Positions 16,858 through 25,313 are shown, counted from the first letter of the stretch. The stretch: 64,000 bases of DNA from Pseudomonas neuropathica (GCF_015461835.1 NZ_JACOPX010000015.1:164173-228172), one strand, 5' to 3'. Numbers and translations: made by a program. Notes: generated by a model from the sequence alone, not told the origin.

Positions 16858-18252
16858 ATGCCAGCCCCCTCGAACTCCCTTCGCCCCGCGTTAGTGCTCT
16901 GGCTATACGCCGCCGCAGTCGTGCACATTCTCGCCGGCCTCACCCTGACCTGGGCGGGCCATTCCGGATTACTCGACGGCTATCTGCACACCCTCGAACT
17001 CGCATTCTGGGGCGCCGATGCGGTACCTGCGGCCGGCCACGAACAACAAGTCTGGTGGCTCGCGCTGTTCGGCGCGACGCTGCAAAGTTATTCGTTGTAC
17101 ATGCTCGCGTTGGTGCACTTGGGCAATCGCTTGAAAGCCCCGGCAGTCTGGGGCTGGTTGAGCGCCGGCATCCTGTTATGGGCGCCGCAGGACATGTGGC
17201 TCTCGGCGCAACAACAGGTCTGGTCGCACCTGTGGCTCGACGGTTTTGCGTTGCTAGTGTTGTTGCCGCCGCTGTTCTGGTTGTATCGGCATGACCGCCG
17301 AAAGGCTTCTTCGGTAAAGGCGCCGAGCCAATCCAACCCGTTTGCCAACAGCACTTTCAAACGCGTGCTGATCACCGGCGGCACCGGGTTTATCGGTGAA
17401 GCCTTGGTCAATCAATTACTCGACGCCGGCCACTCGGTCAGCGTACTGACGCGCGATCCGTTGAGCGCGGCCAATCTATTCAACGGCCGCGTCCGCTGCG
17501 TGCATTCGCTTAGCGAACTCAGCCACGACGACACCTTCGACGTAGTGATAAATCTCGCCGGCGCCCCTGTCGCCGGCCCACGCTGGACTCCCAAGCGTCA
17601 GGCGCAACTGCTCGCCAGTCGAGTCGGCACCACCGAAGCGTTGATGACCTGGCTGAAGAACACCAAGCACAAACCAGCGCTATGGATTCAAGCTTCGGCC
17701 ATCGGTTTCTACGGCGTGCGCGATGCCAGCGAAAGCCTCGACGAACACGCCAGCAAGGGCGACGGTTTCATGGCCGAACTCTGCGCGCGTTGGGAAGCCG
17801 CCGCGCAACCGGCCACTGAGTTTGGCGTGCGTCAGGTGGTGCTGCGTCTCGGCGTGGTGTTCGGCCCCGGCGGTGCTTTGACACCGCTGCTGCTGCCGTT
17901 CCGCCTGGGTTTCGGCGGGCACATGGGCGATGGTCAGCAGATCATGAGTTGGGTGCATCGCGACGATGTGCTTCAGGTGATCGCGCGGGCTTTCAACGAC
18001 TACACTCTGCGTGGCACCTACAACATGGTCGCGCCCGAGACGGTCAGTCAGGCAGCGTTCGCCGAGCAGGCTGGCAAGGTCCTCAAGCGTCCGGTGTGGT
18101 TGCACATTCCCGCCGCGCCAGTGCGTGCAATGGCGGGGGAGATGGCGCAGTTGTTTTTCGACGGTCAGCGCGTGGTGCCGCAGCGTTTGACCGAGGCCGG
18201 CTACACATTCCGTTATCCCACCCTCGATGCCGCTCTGCGCGATTTGACCTGA
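16858..18252 (+). CDS. TIGR01777-family NAD(P)-dependent oxidoreductase with N-terminal membrane domain
   Basis: The C-terminal 300 residues form an extended-SDR domain of the TIGR01777 (YfcH-like) family: the nucleotide-binding RVLITGGTGFIGEAL, VINLAGAPVAGPRW and ASAIGFYG are hallmark segments. Fused in front are about 150 residues with four predicted membrane helices, so the enzyme should face the cytoplasm from the inner membrane. Substrate is unknown for the family. An ATG at 16840 is preceded directly by AAGGA with no spacer; ATG 16858 has AGGA 6 nt upstream and is preferred (464 residues, starting MPAPSNS). The gene is 9 nt upstream of the hydrolase/phosphohistidine fusion, suggesting one operon and a joint task. 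Confidence 0.85.
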   Translation: MPAPSNSLRPALVLWLYAAAVVHILAGLTLTWAGHSGLLDGYLHTLELAFWGADAVPAAGHEQQVWWLALFGATLQSYSLYMLALVHLGNRLKAPAVWGWLSAGILLWAPQDMWLSAQQQVWSHLWLDGFALLVLLPPLFWLYRHDRRKASSVKAPSQSNPFANSTFKRVLITGGTGFIGEALVNQLLDAGHSVSVLTRDPLSAANLFNGRVRCVHSLSELSHDDTFDVVINLAGAPVAGPRWTPKRQAQLLASRVGTTEALMTWLKNTKHKPALWIQASAIGFYGVRDASESLDEHASKGDGFMAELCARWEAAAQPATEFGVRQVVLRLGVVFGPGGALTPLLLPFRLGFGGHMGDGQQIMSWVHRDDVLQVIARAFNDYTLRGTYNMVAPETVSQAAFAEQAGKVLKRPVWLHIPAAPVRAMAGEMAQLFFDGQRVVPQRLTEAGYTFRYPTLDAALRDLT

Positions 18253-18261
18253 GGATCGTCC

Positions 18262-20712
18262 ATGAGCAAACCCTTGATGTATCTGCTGGCCGGCAACGGC
18301 AGCGCTGCCGATTGGTGGGATGACGCGCTGCCGCACTTCCAGCGCTACGAAGTCGTGCCGCTGGAGTTGCCGGGCTTCGGCGCGAATCCGCAGCCGCCTT
18401 GCGAGGATCTGGCGGACTACGCGCAGACCTTGTTGGCGATGACGGAGCAGGGCAGCGCGATCATGGCGGTCGGGGTCAATGCCTTGCTGGTGTTGCATGC
18501 GTTGCAACGTCGGCCCGGACACTTTTCCCGCAGCGTTTTGTTGGCGCCGGTCGGTGCGTTTTTGTGGCAGCGTCGCTTGCCGGCACTGATGTCGCCGCTG
18601 CCGATCCGCAAGACCATCCACTGGCTGCTGTCGAACAAACCCACGCTGTTCGCGCGCAAGTTTTCCAACCAGATCTGGACGCCCGCGCAGTACCAGCGCA
18701 TGGGCGCCGGCTATGCGCGCTGCCGTGCGTTCGTGCCGCATTGGGATCTGATTCGCGCCGATACCGCGTTGCCGCTGCTGGAGTGGATCACCGATCCGGT
18801 CGAGCTGGTCTGGGGCGATCAGGACGCGGTGCTCGGCATCGAGCAAGCGGCGGCGTGGTCGGCGATTCTTGCCCGCGCCGATCTGACCATCAGCCTCAAA
18901 CCCGGTTGGGGTCATTACCCGTGGATCGACTCGCCCGCCGAATTCGCGCAGTGGCTGGAGTCGGGCAAGCGAGGATTTGTCGCGCACACCAAGGGCGGGC
19001 GTTTGCGCCTTGCTGAACTGGCGCGGCAAGCGGTGCCGGCGGCACTGACGCTCAACGATTGCGACGATCCGCGTCTGCCGGCATTTCTCGCCGCCCAACC
19101 TGATGTGACCTGGGCGGTGCGCTCCTCCAGTTACGGTGAAGATCAGGCCGACTCCGCGAATGCCGGTTTGAGCACCACCTATCTGCGCGAACCGACCGCC
19201 AATGTGCCGAAACGCATTGCCGAACTGACGGCCGAAGGCGTCGAGGAAGTGGTGGTGCAACGCTTCATCACCCCGGTAGTGTCCGGGATCGCTTTTGTGC
19301 GGCATCTCTCGGTAGAACTGGAATGGGTGGAAGGCCATCTCGAATCGCTGGCCGACGGTCACGTCAGCCCCTCGCGGGCAACGCTTTCGCGGCTCGGTGA
19401 TGCGTGGCGCAGCGGCACGTTCACGCCGGCCCATGGCTTGACCGAAGACCTGTTGTGGCGCTTTCTGCAAGACGTGCTGCGCGTGTTCCACTACGTGCCC
19501 GGCGACGTCGAATGGGCCTGGGACGGCTCACAACTGTGGCTGCTGCAATACCGGCCAATCAGCGACTACGGCTGGCGCCGGCACCTGACGGCCGCCAACA
19601 TCGCCGAGATCCTGCCGCCACAACCGAGCGTGCTGGTTGAGTACGCCCAGCGCCGCGCCGCCGTAAGTATCCCGGCGATCATGGCGCGTTGGGATGCACG
19701 AGTGCTGCAGGACAACGAACCGTTCACTGCCGTGTTCGGCGGCGCGTCCTACATCAACAATGATCTGTTTCTCGCTCGGCTGGCCGACTGGGGCATCAGC
19801 GCCGCTAACTACGCCGGTGAAGTTGGTGGCGCGACGCCGCATCTGCCGTGGCAACCGCTCAAAATGCTGCGTTCGTTGCCGCTGTTTTTGCGTATGCAAC
19901 GCAAGGCTCGCGGGCATTTGCTGAATCTTGAAAACGGCTTGCAGCGCTTCGATCGGGAACTGGCCGAACTCATCGTCCAAGCTGCCGATGGCCAGCAACT
20001 CGCGGACTGGTTCACCCGGTTTTACGTGTTCGTGGTGCAGGGCAATCTGTGCATCGCTACGACGCTGGCCAGTAGTGGCGGCGATTGGCTGGGCCGCCCG
20101 CCGACCGCTTACGACAACCTTGAAAACAGTCCGCATCGATTGCCGTGGGAAACCGATCCTGCTACGCCTCGGCCCGCGTCGAGCGATCTGCCGCTGCAGC
20201 CATTCCCGCAATGGTCAGGGCTGATCCGCCTAGCGCATTCGACCGGCCTGCCGGGCCTGCGTGGTTACTACCTGCAAGTGCGCGAGTGGTATCGCGACAA
20301 CCTGATGCGCATCTTCTTCCGCCTGCACCACGCCATGCCACTGGCAGATCGCGAGCATTGGTTCGCGCCGCATCCCGACGTGCGCACCCGCGATGGCAGC
20401 TTCTGGCAGGACGGTCGCGAAGGTGCGGAGCAAGCGACCGGGTTCATGATTTATCCGGGGCAGGTGCAGGGCATCCTCGGCGTCGACATCCTGCTCGAAG
20501 ACACCCTTGATCCGGGGCGGCATGCGCACTACCAAACCACGCGGGCGGTGATAGCGCGGATGGGTGGGCGGTTGTCGCATGGCTCGACTCTGTTGCGTGA
20601 GTTGCGCAAGCCATCGGCGGTGATGCCGCAGGTTGATCCGGCGTGGGTGGGGTGTGAGGTGGTGTATCGGGATGGTGAGTTGGAATTGATCAATTCGAAG
20701 GATGCAAAGTGA
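18262..20712 (+). CDS. Fusion of degenerate alpha/beta-hydrolase with PEP-synthase/rifampin-phosphotransferase-like module
   Basis: The 816-residue protein has two recognisable parts. Residues 1-245 are an alpha/beta-hydrolase fold (LELPGFG, SRSVLLAPVG, VWGDQDAV, GWGHYPWID). At the nucleophile elbow, where GxSxG is expected, it reads VGVNALL with Asn73 in place of Ser. Residues about 250-435 match the ATP-grasp domain of PEP synthase/PPDK: VRSSSYGEDQADSANAG at 286, VVVQRF, VEWAWDG (Glu417) and LLQYRPI. Residues 440-700 are unrecognised and helical. The end has the swivelling phosphohistidine motif MGGRLSHGSTLLREL with His773. ATP domain, middle domain, His domain is the order in rifampin phosphotransferases. 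I infer a phosphotransfer enzyme with a hydrolase-like binding domain; substrate unknown. Its stop overlaps the next GTG start. Confidence 0.8.
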   Translation: MSKPLMYLLAGNGSAADWWDDALPHFQRYEVVPLELPGFGANPQPPCEDLADYAQTLLAMTEQGSAIMAVGVNALLVLHALQRRPGHFSRSVLLAPVGAFLWQRRLPALMSPLPIRKTIHWLLSNKPTLFARKFSNQIWTPAQYQRMGAGYARCRAFVPHWDLIRADTALPLLEWITDPVELVWGDQDAVLGIEQAAAWSAILARADLTISLKPGWGHYPWIDSPAEFAQWLESGKRGFVAHTKGGRLRLAELARQAVPAALTLNDCDDPRLPAFLAAQPDVTWAVRSSSYGEDQADSANAGLSTTYLREPTANVPKRIAELTAEGVEEVVVQRFITPVVSGIAFVRHLSVELEWVEGHLESLADGHVSPSRATLSRLGDAWRSGTFTPAHGLTEDLLWRFLQDVLRVFHYVPGDVEWAWDGSQLWLLQYRPISDYGWRRHLTAANIAEILPPQPSVLVEYAQRRAAVSIPAIMARWDARVLQDNEPFTAVFGGASYINNDLFLARLADWGISAANYAGEVGGATPHLPWQPLKMLRSLPLFLRMQRKARGHLLNLENGLQRFDRELAELIVQAADGQQLADWFTRFYVFVVQGNLCIATTLASSGGDWLGRPPTAYDNLENSPHRLPWETDPATPRPASSDLPLQPFPQWSGLIRLAHSTGLPGLRGYYLQVREWYRDNLMRIFFRLHHAMPLADREHWFAPHPDVRTRDGSFWQDGREGAEQATGFMIYPGQVQGILGVDILLEDTLDPGRHAHYQTTRAVIARMGGRLSHGSTLLRELRKPSAVMPQVDPAWVGCEVVYRDGELELINSKDAK

Positions 20713-21437
20713 AACTACGATGCCTCCGCGAATTGATCTTTGGTCTGGTCGCGTTTTTACAGGTGGAATATGTGACTGCCGCAGGTCCTGTATTGGTCGG
20801 TAACGAGCCCGGCCAGTCGCCGGTTGCGCAAGGCCCGACCGAGACAGTTGTCGACATGGGGGCGTGTCGGTTCTCCATGCCGCTGCTGCAGAACCAATGG
20901 CTGAAGTTCGACGATTTCTATTCGGTATTCATCGCAGCCAAACAACTGCCCAAACCGTCCAGCGCCCCCAGCTTGTGGCAAGCGCAGACGTCGAGTGGTG
21001 CCGACTGGCACTTCGAGAAACATGGCGACCTGAGCCAGCCGTGGTTTGGTTTGATGTGTGAAAACTCGGAGTACTTTTCGCTTCTCACCGACTGGAAACC
21101 CCCGGTAGACGATGCGTTTGCGGTGCAAGTCCTGCGTGACGACAACGACCGCAGGTGTCCGGCGACTCGTACCGATCAGGGCTGGGTGCCCAACTCTCTG
21201 GCGGGTCGTGCGAATACCTACACCTTCGAACAATGGGGAGGGGAGAATTCTTCGGGGTTCATCTTCGGTTTCCACGACAAATCACGACGGCACATTACCC
21301 GCATCGCTTTTTGCCTGCTGAGGGGCAAGGACGTGCTGATCGGCTTGGCGGAATCGGGCTCATCCGCCCCGTTGGCGATCAGCAACGAAGGATTCGAGCA
21401 AATCAAGAAAGCGGTGCGCGGCATTGCCTTCGAATGA
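20709..21437 (+). CDS. Exported protein of unknown function
   Basis: I do not recognise the family. The GTG start overlaps the preceding TGA (GTGA), with AAGGA 6 nt upstream, so it is translationally coupled to the fusion gene. A short hydrophobic leader ending near VTAAG suggests export. The mature part is about 220 residues, rich in Trp, Phe and Gly, with segments such as GACRFSMPLL, LMCENSEYFSLL and GFIFGFHDKSRR. Composition suggests a beta-rich domain. It is the first of six co-directional genes for small exported proteins. Existence is well supported by the Shine-Dalgarno sequence, coupling and leader; the role is unknown. Confidence 0.7.
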   Translation: MKLRCLRELIFGLVAFLQVEYVTAAGPVLVGNEPGQSPVAQGPTETVVDMGACRFSMPLLQNQWLKFDDFYSVFIAAKQLPKPSSAPSLWQAQTSSGADWHFEKHGDLSQPWFGLMCENSEYFSLLTDWKPPVDDAFAVQVLRDDNDRRCPATRTDQGWVPNSLAGRANTYTFEQWGGENSSGFIFGFHDKSRRHITRIAFCLLRGKDVLIGLAESGSSAPLAISNEGFEQIKKAVRGIAFE

Positions 21438-21474
21438 ACACACCCACAATGACTTGCGTCGATGGAGTTACAGC

Positions 21475-21981
21475 GTGAAAGGATTTTCGGTTCTTCTCGG
21501 CAGCCTGTTATTGGTTGCCGCATCCATGGCATTCGCTGCCGATCCAACCTTCAAGGATTACACCATCACGCCAGTTTTTACCGGCCCCAACCATAAGCTG
21601 GTGCCGCAAGAAAACAGCAGCCCAATGATGGATCAGGCACGGGTGCAAGCCCTGAAAGGCAAGGTCAACTTCGCCGGCCATTACATCCTGCACAGGCTCG
21701 GTTGTGGCGGTAGCGCCATTTGCGGCGAAGTGCTGGACGCTCAGACTGGGGAAGTCGTTGGCGGTCTGCCGAATGCTTACGACGGCAGCACCTTCGGCAT
21801 GGCCTATCAGCCCGACAGCCGCATGATCATCGTGTCCGGCATCACGCTCGACGGCGAAGAAGATGCGCAGGGGAATGCGTTGGAAAGTGGTAACCGGGAT
21901 CGTTACTACGAGTTTGTGAACAATGAGTTTCGGCTGCTAAGCATGACCGACGTTGAATCGTCGCCGATGGATGAGGAGTGA
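21475..21981 (+). CDS. Exported protein of unknown function
   Basis: The frame opens at 21424, inside the previous gene, but GTG 21475 has GGAG with an 8-nt spacer and starts directly at a good signal peptide (MKGFSVLLGSLLL, cleavage near AFAAD), giving 168 residues. The mature protein contains KVNFAGHYILHRLGCGG and AICGEVLDAQTG, with two Cys that could form a disulfide in the periplasm. The pattern of short alternating strands (YDGSTFGMAY, RMIIVSGITL) suggests a beta-rich fold. I know similar hypothetical proteins in Gram-negative bacteria but no function. It ends 4 nt before the next gene. Confidence 0.72.
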   Translation: MKGFSVLLGSLLLVAASMAFAADPTFKDYTITPVFTGPNHKLVPQENSSPMMDQARVQALKGKVNFAGHYILHRLGCGGSAICGEVLDAQTGEVVGGLPNAYDGSTFGMAYQPDSRMIIVSGITLDGEEDAQGNALESGNRDRYYEFVNNEFRLLSMTDVESSPMDEE

Positions 21982-21985
21982 GTGG

Positions 21986-22357
21986 ATGAACCGGTTTTTC
22001 ATTCGGTCGGTGCTGATTGCGCTTTCGCTTTTATCTCATTCACTGCCCGCGACTGCCAGCGAAGGGAGTTGCTACGGCTACCTTACTGAGCTTGTCAGGA
22101 GCAGCGATTTTCCGTTTCGTTATGTCGGCAAGGACAAGGTCAATTTGCTGATCGACGAGGACGACGGTGAAGTAGTGCGCGCTCAGCTGTTCTTCGACAC
22201 TGACGGCAGCGGCACGATTGGCTGGATCAAATACACCTCGGCTACTCACGAATTGCTCAACACCTCGGCCGAGCTGGATGAACCGGTGGCGTTGTCATTC
22301 GATGCCAAGTTTGCGGACGGATATGCAAAGTGCCTGACAAAACAAAAGGCCGGCTAA
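21986..22357 (+). CDS. Small exported protein of unknown function
   Basis: ATG 21986 is preceded by a strong GAGGAG with a 7-nt spacer and begins a signal peptide (MNRFFIRSVLIALSLL, cleavage near ATAS); the in-frame ATG at 21953 would add a charged stretch that breaks the leader. The product is 123 residues, about 100 when mature, with LFFDTDGSGTIGWIKY and one Cys near each end (GSCYGYL, AKCLTK), which could pair in the periplasm. The family is not recognised. It follows the previous gene by 4 nt and precedes the next by 18 nt, in the same operon-like run. Confidence 0.7.
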   Translation: MNRFFIRSVLIALSLLSHSLPATASEGSCYGYLTELVRSSDFPFRYVGKDKVNLLIDEDDGEVVRAQLFFDTDGSGTIGWIKYTSATHELLNTSAELDEPVALSFDAKFADGYAKCLTKQKAG

Positions 22358-22375
22358 CGGCGAAAAGGATTTGCT

Positions 22376-23224
22376 ATGGCCAGCCTTAAGTGGGTGTTGA
22401 TGATCGGCAGCTTGTTCAGCGCTACAAATGTCTTTGCCGTTGACCCGCCAATAGTGGGAGGCGCCGGAAACACAGTGACGTTCCAGGCAAAAAAATGGAC
22501 ATCACCCGTCGTGGAATCTACCACTGCCTGGTTCACCGCGAATGGAAAAACGTTCCCGTTGTTTCATGCCGGCATTGGTGCCCAGGCTTATCCTGAATGG
22601 CTCAGCCCTGACAAAAAATTTCTACTGGCGACTGCGGTGGAGTACGGCGTAGTCATAGGTGAGAACGGTGAGGAAATAGCGACATCACAAGGGCATTGCG
22701 ATGTGATCTCGATGGAAACCGGTTGCGTGCTTGCTGAGAGTTACGAGCGGTTTTGTGAGGGTAAATGGGTAGGCAATCAATGGGTTTCCGAAGAGGGCGG
22801 GGTGCTCAATCCTGTCTTGGTGACTAAGTCACCCAAGGACCTGCTGAAAAATGCTTCGAGCATTGAGCCGGCGCAGTCCCGAGCAGAGTCCATCGAATGG
22901 AGCCTGGGCTTTTTAAGCCCGGAATCCTACATGGCGTGTCATCCCCCGGCGCAAAGTGTTCAGGCTTACAACGACCTCGGTTTTTACTTGGCCGAGGGCG
23001 GCAACGATGAGTTGGCGCTGAAGTTTTATCGAGGCGTTGAGGCTGTCGGCAAACGCACAGTGCTGATGCTGAACATGGCTGATTCGCTGTGGCGCCTTGA
23101 TCGGCAAGAAGAAGCGCAGCGTTATTACCGCGAGTACCGCGACGCGATGAGTGCCGCCGGTAAAGAGCAGAAGATTCCGCAGCGCGTCGTTGAGCGATCT
23201 GCAATTCAGGGACTGAAACAGTGA
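22376..23224 (+). CDS. Exported protein with C-terminal TPR-like tail
   Basis: This 282-residue protein has a signal peptide ending near VFAVD. The first 190 residues are an unrecognised domain with several Cys (GHCDVISMETGCVLAES, RFCEG). The last 90 residues resemble tetratricopeptide repeats: NDLGFYLAEGGNDELALKFY, MLNMADSLWRL and EEAQRYYREYRDAM. This tail is clearly related to that of the next gene, sharing the NDLGF start, the A-D-S-W core and a closing IP-R-ER-A motif, while the N-terminal parts differ. The stop overlaps the next start (GTGA), so the pair is coupled. Function is unknown; TPR tails usually bind partner proteins. Confidence 0.72.
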   Translation: MASLKWVLMIGSLFSATNVFAVDPPIVGGAGNTVTFQAKKWTSPVVESTTAWFTANGKTFPLFHAGIGAQAYPEWLSPDKKFLLATAVEYGVVIGENGEEIATSQGHCDVISMETGCVLAESYERFCEGKWVGNQWVSEEGGVLNPVLVTKSPKDLLKNASSIEPAQSRAESIEWSLGFLSPESYMACHPPAQSVQAYNDLGFYLAEGGNDELALKFYRGVEAVGKRTVLMLNMADSLWRLDRQEEAQRYYREYRDAMSAAGKEQKIPQRVVERSAIQGLKQ

Positions 23225-24300
23225 ATACGTTTGTCCGCTTTATCGTATTGAGCCTTGGGCTGCTATCCACTTCATACGCGCTTGCTGCGCCCCAAGTCCT
23301 GAAGGAAATTCCGGCTAGCTTGCTGGGTGATGCATCACGGCAAAACGTATTTGTTCTGGCAGGAGATGCGGACGAGGCCTCCAACCGGTTGTTGATTGCG
23401 CCGGTGCAGGCACGTGATGAGGACATCTTGCTCGATACGTCGAAGGCGCTGCCTCTGATCAAAAGTCAGTACTCGTCTGCGCTTCAGGGTGTCTTCAGCG
23501 TCCATGTACTCAAAGGTCGCCCTGGCGTCATGACCGTCATTGATCCACAGGCTGAGGAAGCTGTGGTCAAGCAACCGTTCGTTGAGGCAGGGGATTACAT
23601 TGCGCTGGTAACCAGCGAAGAAGATAACGCGGTTTACAACTTCAACCTGTTGTTCGCCTTCAACAGAGGTTCAAAGCAGTTTGAGCTGAAAGCTCTGCTG
23701 GAAGTGGCGAACAACGACTCCTGTGACCGGTCGCTTGTCAGCGTAGTGCAGTTGCCGGTGCAGACATTGGGATCAATCACTCTGGCCTCTTTCGATGGGC
23801 GTGAGGCGCTGCAGAAGCTGCAGGTTGCTCGTACTGGCAGTATTGAGGGCGTTAGAAAGAAATTGATGACTGTCGATTCAGCTGATCTGCTGGATATGGC
23901 GCTGGCAGCCTACCGAAAGGGTGATGACTCTTCCTTCAAGGATACGATGAGCTACGCGTTGATGGGCGGTGGCTCGCATGACACTTGTCCCCCGGATAGC
24001 TATATCGTCGCAAAGTACTACTACCCGCAGCGTCCCGGCTGGTCCAACGACCTCGGTTTTCTGCTCGGCGAGGCGGGTTACTACGCTGAGTCGATTGAGT
24101 TGCTCAATGCAGTGATTGCCAACCACCCAAACAGGACGGTTGCTTACCTGAATCTCGCTGACAGTTATTGGGCCGTGAACGATAAAGAGCGGGCGGTGGC
24201 GGCGTACAAGCAATACGCATCGCGAATGTCTGAAGCGGGAAAAGCTTCGAAAATCCCGGCGAGGGTGGGTGAGCGCAGCGCTGTGGCGCCCGAGGCGTGA
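23221..24300 (+). CDS. Exported protein with C-terminal TPR-like tail (partial paralogue of its neighbour)
   Basis: It starts with GTG overlapping the previous stop by 4 nt. The signal peptide ends near ALAAP. The 359-residue product has an unrecognised N-terminal domain of about 250 residues and a C-terminal TPR-like tail (NDLGFLLGEAGYYAESIELL, YLNLADSYWAVND, AVAAYKQYASRM) matching the tail of the gene before it. Two Cys are present (NDSCDRSL, HDTCPPDSY). The shared tails on different bodies suggest either an old duplication with a diverged head or swapping of a common docking module. Function is unknown. Confidence 0.73.
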   Translation: MNTFVRFIVLSLGLLSTSYALAAPQVLKEIPASLLGDASRQNVFVLAGDADEASNRLLIAPVQARDEDILLDTSKALPLIKSQYSSALQGVFSVHVLKGRPGVMTVIDPQAEEAVVKQPFVEAGDYIALVTSEEDNAVYNFNLLFAFNRGSKQFELKALLEVANNDSCDRSLVSVVQLPVQTLGSITLASFDGREALQKLQVARTGSIEGVRKKLMTVDSADLLDMALAAYRKGDDSSFKDTMSYALMGGGSHDTCPPDSYIVAKYYYPQRPGWSNDLGFLLGEAGYYAESIELLNAVIANHPNRTVAYLNLADSYWAVNDKERAVAAYKQYASRMSEAGKASKIPARVGERSAVAPEA

Positions 24301-24366
24301 CAAGAGCTCGTTGAGTTGCTGTAACTGTGTGTTCTGTACCCATGAACCGCTAAAGGAATATTCGGT

Positions 24367-24798
24367 TTGAAATTTTCGTCTGCATTGTTTTCCGCGTTGC
24401 TCGTTTTCGTTCCTCTGGCGGCTCATAGCGAGGTCACGACCGAGGTTTTTTGCTTCCGCTCCTACGAAGGCAAACCCATAAATTTTGAATTCCGAACCTA
24501 TTACGACTCTGTCGCCAAATGGAGCGGTGCTGGCGTCAAGTACAGCAAGTCGAAAAAGGCTATCGGGCTGGTTCATCGCAGTACTGAACAAGAAGAACTC
24601 GTGTATGGCCGGCCCTACCAGTACACGACAACTTGGGTTGAAGTAGTTGATGGCGCACTGACAGGTGAGTATCAGATGGTCACTCAGGGTGGCCGGGTTG
24701 ATGCGATGACGTATACGAATTACAAATCTGCAAAGAAGTATTCGTTTGAAAACGATTACAACGTGGATTCGAAACGTGAAACAGGTTGCCAGTGGTGA
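24367..24798 (+). CDS. Small exported protein of unknown function
   Basis: The start is TTG at 24367 with AGGA about 10 nt upstream; no ATG exists near the beginning of this signal peptide (MKFSSALFSALLVF, cleavage near AHSEV). The mature part is about 120 residues, rich in Tyr, Thr and Lys, with Cys at EVFCFRS and at the extreme C-terminus (TGCQW), a likely disulfide. The family is unknown. It is the last gene of the exported-protein run and is followed 15 nt later by a hairpin and T-rich stretch. Confidence 0.65.
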   Translation: MKFSSALFSALLVFVPLAAHSEVTTEVFCFRSYEGKPINFEFRTYYDSVAKWSGAGVKYSKSKKAIGLVHRSTEQEELVYGRPYQYTTTWVEVVDGALTGEYQMVTQGGRVDAMTYTNYKSAKKYSFENDYNVDSKRETGCQW

Positions 24799-24812
24799 AG
24801 CAGGGAATATTG

Positions 24813-24836
24813 AAAAAGGGGACTTAACGTCCCTTT
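24813..24836 (+). terminator. Rho-independent terminator after the exported-protein run
   Basis: GGGAC and GTCCC arms around TTAAC, preceded by five A and followed by TTTATT. It closes the run of genes ending at 24798. Confidence 0.65.
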
Positions 24837-25078
24837 ATTGGTAGTCAATCCCGTCTCGCCGATGCGTGGTGAGTCAGAGACAGGGATAGAATCTGCGGTT
24901 TGCTTCGATCAGATAATCAATGTCGGGGTGTTTCCGGCGGCTATTCAAGAGCTTTCAAATATCGCTACTCTCTCGACCTTCAAAACTGCCATTGATTATC
25001 CATGCCCAAGAATCAAGGGGGCGGGCGGCGCCGGCAGACAGGGCGATCCAGTCAAATTTCGAGACCCGAGAGGTTTCC

Positions 25079-25240
25079 ATGAAAAAGTCAAAACATGAAC
25101 CCAAGCCTATGATGGCTGCCCGGTTCCAGGCTGAAGCTCGTGAAGTTTTGGCCAAGCGTTCTGGTAAGCGCAGCCGCTTTCTGGATGTTGCTCTGTCCAA
25201 TGGCAGTGACTTCGAGCCAGTCGGTCGACTGGCTGGCTGA
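25079..25240 (+). CDS. Small basic protein of unknown function (53 residues)
   Basis: The frame is open from 24920, but ATG 25079, preceded by GAGAGG about 5 nt upstream, begins a plausible small cytoplasmic protein, MKKSKHEPKPMMAARFQ. It is strongly basic (RSGKRSRF) with a C-terminal PVGRLAG. There is no signal peptide or membrane helix. A perfect terminator hairpin begins 15 nt after the stop, which supports a real short transcript. The roughly 240 bp between the upstream terminator and this start hold no other gene I can support and probably carry its promoter. Function is unknown. Confidence 0.5.
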   Translation: MKKSKHEPKPMMAARFQAEAREVLAKRSGKRSRFLDVALSNGSDFEPVGRLAG

Positions 25241-25255
25241 AGGTTTCGGATTCTC

Positions 25256-25285
25256 AAAAAAGCTGCCGTGATTGGCAGCTTTTTT
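25256..25285 (+). terminator. Rho-independent terminator of the 53-residue gene
   Basis: Six A, AGCTGCC stem, loop GTGATT, GGCAGCT stem, then six T; a near-perfect bidirectional terminator. Confidence 0.85.
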
Positions 25286-25313
25286 GTGTCTGGATTTCTA
25301 CAGGTAGTTGCAG

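Noticed and set aside
17680..19491. 603-residue open frame on the minus strand
   Set aside because: It spans two well-supported plus-strand genes and is rich in His, Arg and Gln, as shadow frames are.
24838..25098. 86-residue open frame between the terminator and the 53-residue gene
   Set aside because: No ribosome site or recognisable features; overlaps the better-supported start at 25079.
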